From assembly GCA_031285815.1 (NCBI GenBank), contig JAITVM010000097.1, positions 1-19,460 of the forward strand: 19,460 nt of DNA. The letters run 5' to 3'. Below the pieces are notes generated by a model. The model did no database searches and was not told the DNA's origin. It worked only from the letters and a program-made list of their open reading frames with translations. A program made the translations under genes and the position numbers. The stretch comes from Clostridiales bacterium (GTDB taxonomy: Bacteria > Bacillota > Clostridia > Lachnospirales > JAITVM01). Positions 13,770 to 19,460 of this stretch are shown in pieces; the first letter of the stretch is position 1; each line of letters starts with the position of its first letter.

Positions 13770-13802
13770 ATAGGGCGGCAGTATAAATTACTGCCGCCCT
13801 AT
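13770..13802. terminator. Hairpin terminator between convergent sugar operon and lipoprotein gene
   Basis: Arms 13770-13783 and 13789-13802 (ATAGGGCGGCAGTA and its complement) pair perfectly over 14 bp around a 5-nt loop. The stem lies 5 bp from the lipoprotein stop and 95 bp after the SDR stop. T tracts are weak on both sides, as for the hairpin at 1361-1404, so the two may be of the same U-poor type. Confidence 0.65.
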
Positions 13803-13807
13803 GCAAA

Positions 13808-15064
13808 TTAAGGCTGAATGGCTCTTTCACCGAACCCGCCGCCAGTCGGCATGGTGAGCATTTGTTCAATTTGCTCATCGGTTAGGCCTAAATCATTTAA
13901 CTGGGTTTTTTGATCTTCTGTAAGGTTTCCGTCTGTAGCTGTTCTTATAATTGCCATTGCCTGCTCCATTACTTCCCTTGTGAGCCCTTCCGGCATACCG
14001 GCCATCTGGCCACCGTTTCCACGGAATCCACCCATGCCGCCTGGGCCCCCCATATTGCCGTAGGTTGTCGCCGCAGTTACATTGGCAAGTTCAACGCCAT
14101 CCGCCAAAACGGAATAATTTTGGCCTTCTATAACCCCAGGCAATATAAGGCTAAAAGATGTAGCATCCGCGGCTGTTGTGATACTCCAGTCATTTACTGC
14201 TATATTAGCCCCGGTTTTAACTTGCGCATTAACGTTAAGGATCGGCATTTGAATAGTCTGGGCTGAATCAATATCTGTTGTATTTCCATCCCGGGGGGCG
14301 TTAATAAAAACGGCTACCGTCCCGCCTGTCACATCAAAAATACCATTAGAGTCGATACCATCGCTATTGGCATAAATTATCATCTCGCCTCCCGTAATCA
14401 TTATAGAAGGGGTTGTGGCATCGCCCTCATCCACTGCCGCATTTATGCCATCGTCAGCCGCGAATACGGTGGACTTGCCTCCGCTTACAACGATTGAAGG
14501 GGCTTCCATACCTTCATTTGATTCTACAATATTTACCGTACCGCCTTCAATACGAAGTTCGTTACCGGCGTGTAGGCCGTCCTTCACTGCCGTAACGTTC
14601 ACGGTACCTTCGCCCCTAATAATAAGGTTATCCTTGCCCTGTATCCCGTGGCTGGCACCAGAAACATTATTTTCGCCGCGTAATTCCACAGTAAGGTCGC
14701 CGCCTTCGCTTAGGATTGCGGGGCCGTCTGTACTTGTAATATTAGCCCCATCAAGAATTAGGACGGCGTCTTCTGCTGTTATAAGAATCTGCCCGTTGAT
14801 GTCTCCGGTTATAATATGCTCGCCATTTGTTGATATAGCCTGCCCGCTGTTTGCTGATGCAGCCTGCTCGCCGTTTGTTGATGTGGCCTGCCCATCGTTT
14901 GCTGATGCAGCCTGCCCGCCGTTTGTTGATGTGGCTTGCCCACCGTTTGCTGATGCAGCCTGCCCGGCAGAGGATTCTGTGTTTGACTCTCCCGTTAAAC
15001 TGCACCCTACCGTTGTAAAAGCAGTAAAGGCAGATAAAATAACCATTATAATTGTTTTTTTCAT
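13808..15064 (-). CDS. Beta-helix carbohydrate-binding lipoprotein (Cthe_2159-like)
   Basis: The 418-residue protein begins with a lipoprotein signal: MKKTIIMVILSAFTAFTTVG, then lipidated Cys21. Residues 34-81 are a low-complexity linker of six 8-residue units alternating GQAASANG and GQATSTNG. Residues about 84-260 are short Gly/Asp-rich beta turns (LRGENNVSG, GKDNLIIRGEGTVNV, VKDGLHAGNELRIEGGTVNIV, ANSDGIDSNG) typical of the right-handed beta-helix carbohydrate-binding domain (PF14262, Cthe_2159), known to bind acidic polysaccharide and calcium. A Gly/Met-rich hinge (338-358) and a short helical C-terminal domain follow. ATG 15064 is chosen over longer readings because AGGAGG lies 7 nt before it and the signal peptide begins here. 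It is the last gene of the VTC-DUF4956 cassette, 64 nt after DUF4956, so the protein would sit outside on the membrane. Ligand unknown. Confidence 0.88.
   Translation of the reverse strand: MKKTIIMVILSAFTAFTTVGCSLTGESNTESSAGQAASANGGQATSTNGGQAASANDGQATSTNGEQAASANSGQAISTNGEHIITGDINGQILITAEDAVLILDGANITSTDGPAILSEGGDLTVELRGENNVSGASHGIQGKDNLIIRGEGTVNVTAVKDGLHAGNELRIEGGTVNIVESNEGMEAPSIVVSGGKSTVFAADDGINAAVDEGDATTPSIMITGGEMIIYANSDGIDSNGIFDVTGGTVAVFINAPRDGNTTDIDSAQTIQMPILNVNAQVKTGANIAVNDWSITTAADATSFSLILPGVIEGQNYSVLADGVELANVTAATTYGNMGGPGGMGGFRGNGGQMAGMPEGLTREVMEQAMAIIRTATDGNLTEDQKTQLNDLGLTDEQIEQMLTMPTGGGFGERAIQP
14821..14964. repeat. Six 24-bp (three 48-bp) tandem repeats inside the lipoprotein gene
   Basis: Units start at 14821, 14845, 14869, 14893, 14917 and 14941. 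Odd and even units form two types (core TTTGTTGATRTRGC against TTTGCTGATGCAGC), so the true period is 48 bp. All keep the reading frame and encode the Ala/Ser/Thr/Asn/Gly linker between lipid anchor and beta-helix. Such an array can change copy number by slippage or recombination without breaking the gene. Confidence 0.9.
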
Positions 15065-15128
15065 AATAATTCCTCCTAGTATTGATTCTCGATTTTTTTC
15101 TATCTTTTTATTTTTCGGAATAAAGTTT

Positions 15129-15815
15129 TTAAAATTCATTTTCTGAACTGTCAAGAACAAGTGAGATGTTCAAATTTCCATTACGGCAACGCAATTCGTC
15201 GATAAATGCTTTTTCGCTCATATCATTTCTTGCCAAAATGGAGTACTGTAGTTCGTACAGGCTCCCTAAGTCGGTAGTCCTGACTTTTTTACGGGTATAA
15301 GCCGAAGTATATTTTTGAAGGATGTCGTCAAAGGCATTTGAATAATCCAGATTTTCGGGTATTGTAATTTTTAGCAGTTTATATTCGCCTTTCATCTTAC
15401 CGAAATTGAACGTTTCCAACAATATCGTAACACCGCATAGTATAACCGCCATAATTATTCCGTAAAGCGGGAACCCCATACCACATGAAAGGCCTGCCGC
15501 CATTGTGAAAAGCACGTATGTTATATCTTTAGGGTCTCCCGGTGCGCTACGGAAGCGGATGATGGAAAATGCCCCTGCCAGGCTGAACGCCCTAGCTACC
15601 GAATTACCCACAAGCATAATAATTATTGTGATAATGGCGGGTAGGAGTACCAAAGTAATTGAGAAACTTTGTGATGGTGCCCCGGATTTATGGGTTTTCA
15701 TATACACGGTACTAATTAATATCCCTAGCACCAGCGCGACCCCAAGAGCCAACAACAGGTTCTCTAGTGTAAAATCTGATGATTCTGAAACTGTAGTAAA
15801 AATTGAATCAAACAT
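15129..15815 (-). CDS. DUF4956 family membrane protein
   Basis: The 228-residue protein has hydrophobic spans at about 17-38, 52-74 and 98-135, then a cytoplasmic C-terminal domain (about 145-228). The segment AFSIIRFRSAPGDPKDITYVLFTMAAGL (83-110) is the family hallmark, with conserved Arg and Asp residues between membrane spans. Its biochemical function is not established. It is commonly encoded next to VTC-domain polymerases, as here: the VTC gene ends 13 nt upstream and contains this gene's ribosome site AGGAGGTT. A role as a membrane partner or conduit for a VTC-made polymer is inference. The start ATG 15815 is well supported. Confidence 0.88.
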   Translation of the reverse strand: MFDSIFTTVSESSDFTLENLLLALGVALVLGILISTVYMKTHKSGAPSQSFSITLVLLPAIITIIIMLVGNSVARAFSLAGAFSIIRFRSAPGDPKDITYVLFTMAAGLSCGMGFPLYGIIMAVILCGVTILLETFNFGKMKGEYKLLKITIPENLDYSNAFDDILQKYTSAYTRKKVRTTDLGSLYELQYSILARNDMSEKAFIDELRCRNGNLNISLVLDSSENEF

Positions 15816-15828
15816 TTATATTAACCTC

Positions 15829-16629
15829 CTAATGTGCAGCTACAAGCCCAAAAGTTTCTTCAGGCTTACGGGCTGGGATAAAAATCATACTTATCTTATC
15901 TGATGGGGCCTGTATTGGGGAACTAACGATGTTACGTTGATAATCCGCACCATACTTGGAAAAACTGCTTGGGTATATTTTATATTCTGACAATGTTTGA
16001 GTCAGCCACACCGGCATACTACGGGACGTCTTAATCTCCATAAGCCATTCCCCACCGCTCAGAAGCGGGCTGCCATAAATTCCGGATTCCAGCCGCATGT
16101 CTTCATGGCGGGTTATTATATTTGTATCAAAAGAGATACGCAAATCTGGGTTGCCTGCTTCAAAGTAAGCTCTGCGTTCATATGAAAGATATACTTTTGG
16201 CTTCAAATCATACCTAGAAAGCAGGTATTGAATTTCCTTCATAACCTGGCTGTTCATGTAGGGCTTTATTTCTGGGGGTTCGCCGCTTTCCAGGAAATTA
16301 TACGCTTCCTGTAACTTCATCCCGCTTCTCCGCTTATTAACAAGCCCATTAATTTTTTTCTTGATTTCTACATACACCTTGGAATCGGTGTTCGCCGTGC
16401 CATAGGAACGGACCCGCAATTTTTCTTTATACATGGGTTTTGAAAGCGAGGCCCTTATCAATTGGCTGTCGCATGTGTCATAATAAATATTGCAAATAGG
16501 ATAAGTAAACTGCGATTTATTATAGGAGTCAACCTCCATAAATTCAGAAAGCCGGTTTTGTAGTTTTACGAATATGTATTCGTTAACTTTATATTTTTTT
16601 TCATAACGGTTAAAAATTTCTATAGCCAT
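15829..16629 (-). CDS. VTC-domain protein (polyphosphate polymerase-like)
   Basis: The 266-residue soluble protein is a stand-alone VTC domain of the CYTH/triphosphate-tunnel fold, related to the catalytic part of yeast Vtc4, which builds polyphosphate from ATP. Tunnel residues are in place: RYEKKY (8-13), KLRVRSYG (70-77), VYVEIKKK (85-92), NKRRSG (98-103), YERRAYF (150-156), RISFDT (164-169), LMEIKTS (196-202) and SSFSKYG (221-227). The last 40 residues are variable. It has no membrane span, unlike Vtc4, and would work with the DUF4956 protein encoded next. ATG 16629 follows AAGGAG at 9 nt. It is first in a three-gene cassette, divergent from a two-component system. That its product is polyphosphate is inferred from the family. 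Confidence 0.9.
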   Translation of the reverse strand: MAIEIFNRYEKKYKVNEYIFVKLQNRLSEFMEVDSYNKSQFTYPICNIYYDTCDSQLIRASLSKPMYKEKLRVRSYGTANTDSKVYVEIKKKINGLVNKRRSGMKLQEAYNFLESGEPPEIKPYMNSQVMKEIQYLLSRYDLKPKVYLSYERRAYFEAGNPDLRISFDTNIITRHEDMRLESGIYGSPLLSGGEWLMEIKTSRSMPVWLTQTLSEYKIYPSSFSKYGADYQRNIVSSPIQAPSDKISMIFIPARKPEETFGLVAAH

Positions 16630-16753
16630 ATGTTGCCACTCCTTATATCATAAATTTTACTATGCCTTGCTACTTTCCTGATGAACCTAACTATACAACT
16701 GAAAAATGGCCTAAAAAAGGAATGGGTGGTACAAAAAAAAGCCATTAGTTATG

Positions 16754-16771
16754 AAATGTGGCATAAATGTG
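16754..16771 (+). promoter_or_regulatory. Direct repeat AAATGTG, 11 bp apart: candidate regulator operator
   Basis: AAATGTG occurs at 16754-16760 and 16765-16771, one helical turn apart, 28 bp before the -35 of the RR gene at 16871. Tandem 11-bp half-sites are the usual target of PhoB/OmpR dimers. The site lies in the 241-bp gap between the divergent VTC operon and the RR-HK operon, so it could control both. This is inference from spacing; 7 bp is a short match. Confidence 0.35.
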
Positions 16772-16799
16772 AACTATTGAGTCAAATATGGCTTGCGCC

Positions 16800-16828
16800 T
16801 TGCGGAAAGCGGAGCTTGGCTATATACT
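16800..16828 (+). promoter_or_regulatory. Candidate promoter of the second RR-HK operon
   Basis: TTGCGG (16800-16805) and TATACT (16823-16828) are 17 bp apart; the -10 matches 5 of 6 but the -35 only partly. A TATAAT at 16834-16839 is an alternative without a proper -35. A weak -35 would suit activation from the AAATGTG repeats upstream. Confidence 0.4.
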
Positions 16829-16870
16829 GGCTTTATAATAGAAATAATCAGGAGCAAGGGGAACAGGCTT

Positions 16871-17560
16871 ATGGCGGAACAAATAAAAATTTTGTTATGT
16901 GATGATCAGGAAATGATACATGAAACACTATTGGAGTATATCGAGGCGGAAGGGTTTGCCTGTATATCCGCTTACGATGGCGAGGAAGCACTGTTGAAAT
17001 ACTCGGCTGAAAATCCGGATTTTGTGCTTTTGGATTGGATGATGCCGAAGAAAAATGGAATGGACGTCTGCCGCGAAATCAGGCGGCAATACAATACACC
17101 TATTATTATGCTTACTGCCAGAGGGGAAGAAATCGACCGTATACTAGGGCTGGAGCTTGGAGCGGACGATTATATAGTAAAACCCTTCAGCCCCCGCGAA
17201 GTTGTGGCGAGAATTAAGGTTATAATGCGCCGGATACAGGTGCAGCCTAAAGAAGCTGAACAGACCCTGCGCTTTCCGCGGCTTCAAATCAATATGGGGA
17301 GCTATGAAGTTATATTTGACGGCGGACAAGTATCATGCACGCCTAAAGAGGTTGAGATTCTTTATAAACTCTGTTCTGCGCCGGGGCATGTATTCACCCG
17401 TGAACAACTGCTGTCTGAAATTTGGGGTTATGATTATTACGGCGATACCCGTGTAGTAGACACGCAAATCAAACGTATCCGTCAAAAACTGCCAGAAAAT
17501 GAAGAGTGGGTAATCCGCAGTATATATGGCGTCGGATATAAGTTTGAGGTAAAGTTATGA
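16871..17560 (+). CDS. OmpR/PhoB-family response regulator (VTC cassette-linked)
   Basis: The 229-residue regulator has a receiver domain with D11/D12, phosphoacceptor D55 in VLLDWMMP, T82 in MLTARG and K104 in IVKPF. The winged-helix domain (about 133-227) contains CTPKEVEILYKL, TREQLLSEIWG and the recognition helix RVVDTQIKRIRQKL. ATG 16871 is chosen with AGGGGA 8 nt upstream, and because the receiver begins directly after it; a longer reading from 16793 passes through promoter sequence. The kinase start overlaps its stop (ATGA). Its position divergent from the VTC-DUF4956-lipoprotein genes suggests that it regulates them, which is inference. Confidence 0.94.
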   Translation: MAEQIKILLCDDQEMIHETLLEYIEAEGFACISAYDGEEALLKYSAENPDFVLLDWMMPKKNGMDVCREIRRQYNTPIIMLTARGEEIDRILGLELGADDYIVKPFSPREVVARIKVIMRRIQVQPKEAEQTLRFPRLQINMGSYEVIFDGGQVSCTPKEVEILYKLCSAPGHVFTREQLLSEIWGYDYYGDTRVVDTQIKRIRQKLPENEEWVIRSIYGVGYKFEVKL

Positions 17561-19014
17561 AAAATAGCGTACTGCTTAGAAGGATTATTGCGCTGCCTCT
17601 GGCAGCTGTACTGCTGTCCGGTATTTTGACGGCCGTTTTTTATATATTAATATCTCAGTGGGCTTACGCAGAAATCCGGGCCAACGAGCTTGTGCCGGTA
17701 GCCCGCGCCGCAGCAGGTATGCTGGAAGGGGAGATACCCGGCGAAACTGACTTACCGGATATGCTGGACCGGGAAAACAAATTATTCGGTGCATCATTAT
17801 ACGTTTATGATATAAATGGGGAAGCCCTTATTAAACCGCCTGAGGATAAGCCAAAAGAAATAAAAGACACCGGCCGCGTGTTAGACGGTGACAACGGGCG
17901 AAAGGACCATATGGATTTAACGCCCGAAGAAACTTTTTTACTTATAAGTGAGGATTGGCCGGATATTCTTTCCGGAGCGGAGATTACCGAAACCCGGGCG
18001 TATCTCGGCCAACCCTATCTAATTGCGGGTGTCCCTATACAAAGTAGTGGTGCGGCTTCAGGGGTTGTTATATTGGTCTGCCCCTTGCGTGAAATCAATG
18101 ATACAATGCGCGAACTGAATATCGTCTTGTTAATAAGCACAATTGCCGCTTTTATTATTATGCTGGTTCCGGCTTGGATAGCAGCAAGGCGCCTCGTCAT
18201 ACCAATACGGCGTATGCGCGAGGTTGCATTGGCAATGGCGCTGGGTGATTTTTCTATACGCGCGGATGAAACGGAACGCGGTGAAATCGGGGAGTTGGGC
18301 CGCGCCATGAACCATTTTGCCGCGGAATCGGAGCGGTTAGAAAAAACACGCCGTGACTATGTAGCTAATGTGTCCCATGAGTTAAGGACCCCTATCGCCT
18401 CTATCCGCGCCATCGGTGAGACATTGCGTGACGGAATGGCAAAAACGGAGGAAAAAAAGACGAGGTTTTATAACAATATTGTGCGGGAATCCATGCGGCT
18501 TTCCCGCCTGGTGGACGATTTGCTGGAGCTGTCACGTTTGCAGTCTGGAACAGAGGGCATGCAAAAAATCTGCTTTGACCTCCGGGATACCCTTGAGAAC
18601 GTAACGGATTTTTATGCCCATTTAACAAACGGGCCGGAGGTGTTATTTACTCTGGAAGTTGATATGTCAGAACCTATTTATGTAAATAGTAACCCCGACA
18701 GGGTGGAACAAACTCTTGTGATATTGCTTGACAATGCTGTTAAACATACTCCGGGTGGCGGTGAAATCAAACTGGGTGCGTTTATGTCAGACGGAAAAAT
18801 AAAAGTCAGCGTAGAAAACACCGGCGAGGCTGTTTCATCAGAGGATTTGCCATTTTTATTTGAGCGGTTTTACAAAGTAGATAAATCACATTCTGGAGGA
18901 GGCACAGGGCTTGGGCTTTCAATCGCAAGAGAAATTATGAAAGGGTTGGGGGAAAGTATCTGCGCAGAGGATACGGGTAATGGTATGAAGTTTATATTCA
19001 CACTGGGGGTGTGA
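17557..19014 (+). CDS. Membrane sensor histidine kinase (VTC cassette-linked)
   Basis: The 485-residue kinase has spans at about 10-33 and 186-208, enclosing an extracellular region of about 150 residues that is acidic and contains a possible PAS/dCache-like fold (YVYDINGEAL, PYLIAGVPI, GVVILVCPL). A HAMP segment (about 209-262) leads into the phosphoacceptor helix with H274 in NVSHELRTPIASIRA. The ATPase domain has the N box LLDNAVKHTPGGG (390-402), ENTGEAV (420-426), the F box LFERFYKVDKSHS and GGGTGLGLSIA (447-457). This is the PhoR/WalK-like layout. It is coupled to its regulator by an ATGA overlap. The sensed signal is unknown; by context it may relate to envelope or phosphate status. 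Confidence 0.94.
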   Translation: MKNSVLLRRIIALPLAAVLLSGILTAVFYILISQWAYAEIRANELVPVARAAAGMLEGEIPGETDLPDMLDRENKLFGASLYVYDINGEALIKPPEDKPKEIKDTGRVLDGDNGRKDHMDLTPEETFLLISEDWPDILSGAEITETRAYLGQPYLIAGVPIQSSGAASGVVILVCPLREINDTMRELNIVLLISTIAAFIIMLVPAWIAARRLVIPIRRMREVALAMALGDFSIRADETERGEIGELGRAMNHFAAESERLEKTRRDYVANVSHELRTPIASIRAIGETLRDGMAKTEEKKTRFYNNIVRESMRLSRLVDDLLELSRLQSGTEGMQKICFDLRDTLENVTDFYAHLTNGPEVLFTLEVDMSEPIYVNSNPDRVEQTLVILLDNAVKHTPGGGEIKLGAFMSDGKIKVSVENTGEAVSSEDLPFLFERFYKVDKSHSGGGTGLGLSIAREIMKGLGESICAEDTGNGMKFIFTLGV

Positions 19015-19153
19015 AATCGGCTAAATTAGAAAATTACTTTTCATTATTTGGCAAAAAACTATATGCGGAGAGTATATTCTATCCTTTAACCATAATCCGG
19101 CGTAATTTATACATCCAAAACGAAAGGGCACAAAGGCGCTATGAGCAATTCAT

Positions 19154-19177
19154 CCCACTGCCTATATAAGCAGTGGG
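19154..19177. terminator. Hairpin between the kinase and the convergent HTH gene
   Basis: CCCACTGC (19154-19161) and GCAGTGGG (19170-19177) pair over 8 bp around an 8-nt A/T loop, followed on the plus strand by GTTCTTGT. It is a modest intrinsic terminator for the RR-HK operon and lies 52 bp from the stop of the minus-strand gene at 19230. The rest of 19015-19229 shows no gene. Confidence 0.5.
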
Positions 19178-19229
19178 GTTCTTGTCCGGCCAGTTAAATT
19201 GCTGAAGTATAATCAATATTTTTAGCCTA

Positions 19230-19460
19230 CTACCGGATTAATTTTGCATATTCCGGCTTGCTTAAATATTTAGCCACCACAGATTTACTTACGCTCAGCA
19301 TGCTGGCGATTTCCCGCTGGCTGTGCCCGATTTGGCTTAGCGCCAGAATTTTTTCTACGGTGCCGGTATCCAGGGGCTTACGCCCGACCCAACGGTATCG
19401 TTCCTGCAGCTCTTTATTTTCCTCTTCTAATTTTTCAATCCGGCGTTTTGCTTGTGCCAA
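19230..19460 (-). CDS. Partial: C-terminal part of a coiled-coil and resolvase-type HTH protein
   Basis: The frame is open to the window edge, so the 5' end is probably missing. The 76 visible residues begin with a heptad-like charged helix (KRRIEKLEEENKELQERY), followed by RKPLDTGTVEKILALSQIG and a helix-turn-helix (HSQREIASMLSVSKSVVAKYL) like that at the C-terminus of Hin-type resolvases and small HTH_7 regulators. This suggests a DNA-binding protein such as a recombinase, a transposon-linked protein or a plasmid regulator. There is no internal ATG before the HTH, and the codon at 19460 would be TTG without a visible ribosome site. It ends with TAG at 19230-19232. Exact family unknown. Confidence 0.6.
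   Translation of the reverse strand: MAQAKRRIEKLEEENKELQERYRWVGRKPLDTGTVEKILALSQIGHSQREIASMLSVSKSVVAKYLSKPEYAKLIR

Noticed and set aside
14415..15146. Long plus-strand open frame antisense to the lipoprotein gene
   Set aside because: It is a mirror of the low-complexity, repeat-rich minus-strand gene, which has a lipoprotein signal, ribosome site and family match; the antisense frame has none.
1..19460. CRISPR arrays, tRNA or rRNA genes, complete insertion sequences, toxin-antitoxin pairs or defence islands
   Set aside because: No spaced palindromic repeat array, cloverleaf, transposase or known defence protein was seen in either strand.

Overview
The window looks like DNA from a low-to-mid-GC Gram-positive anaerobe of the Clostridia (Lachnospirales/Oscillospirales-like). 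The reasons are strong AGGAGG-type ribosome sites, sigma-A promoters, an FMN riboswitch ahead of an ECF-type RibU, a VTC-DUF4956-beta-helix lipoprotein cassette, and frequent TTG/GTG starts. The genus cannot be named from the sequence alone. The left edge is a plasmid- or chromid-type replication origin, so the molecule may be an extrachromosomal replicon or carry an integrated one.

Region 1 (1-1404) is the origin: a perfect DnaA box, five 12-bp T-rich repeats, a short hairpin, four 22-bp iterons, then a Rep_3-family initiator gene and a strong hairpin. Region 2 (1412-3935) has an ECF sigma factor and its membrane anti-sigma on the minus strand, whose 3' end looks frameshifted. Divergent from them is a textbook promoter, FMN riboswitch and terminator controlling ribU (riboflavin uptake). 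Region 3 (4215-7447, minus strand) appears more GC-rich than its flanks: an OmpR-type response regulator, its histidine kinase, and a secreted protein with three repeat-like segments. Region 4 (7798-13674, plus strand) is a tight six-gene operon for a CDP-activated 6-deoxyhexose and its transfer: glucose-1-phosphate cytidylyltransferase, CDP-glucose 4,6-dehydratase, an RmlC-like 3,5-epimerase, an SDR reductase/epimerase, and two related GT2 glycosyltransferases with methyltransferase-like C-terminal domains. Region 5 (13808-16629, minus strand) is a VTC polyphosphate-polymerase-like protein, a DUF4956 membrane protein and a beta-helix lipoprotein with a tandem-repeat linker. It is divergent from a second two-component system (16871-19014). 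The right edge (19230-19460) is the 3' part of a gene for a coiled-coil plus helix-turn-helix protein, cut by the window.

Functionally the window combines replication, vitamin import under FMN control, envelope sensing (one ECF pair and two two-component systems) and cell-surface construction (a deoxysugar glycan and the VTC-DUF4956-lipoprotein cassette). The least understood unit is the VTC-DUF4956-lipoprotein trio with its divergent sensor pair. The most likely annotation surprises are the split anti-sigma reading frame, the possible AUA start of the sigma factor, and the paired GT2-methyltransferase-like fusions. No tRNA, rRNA or CRISPR array was seen, and no complete insertion sequence.
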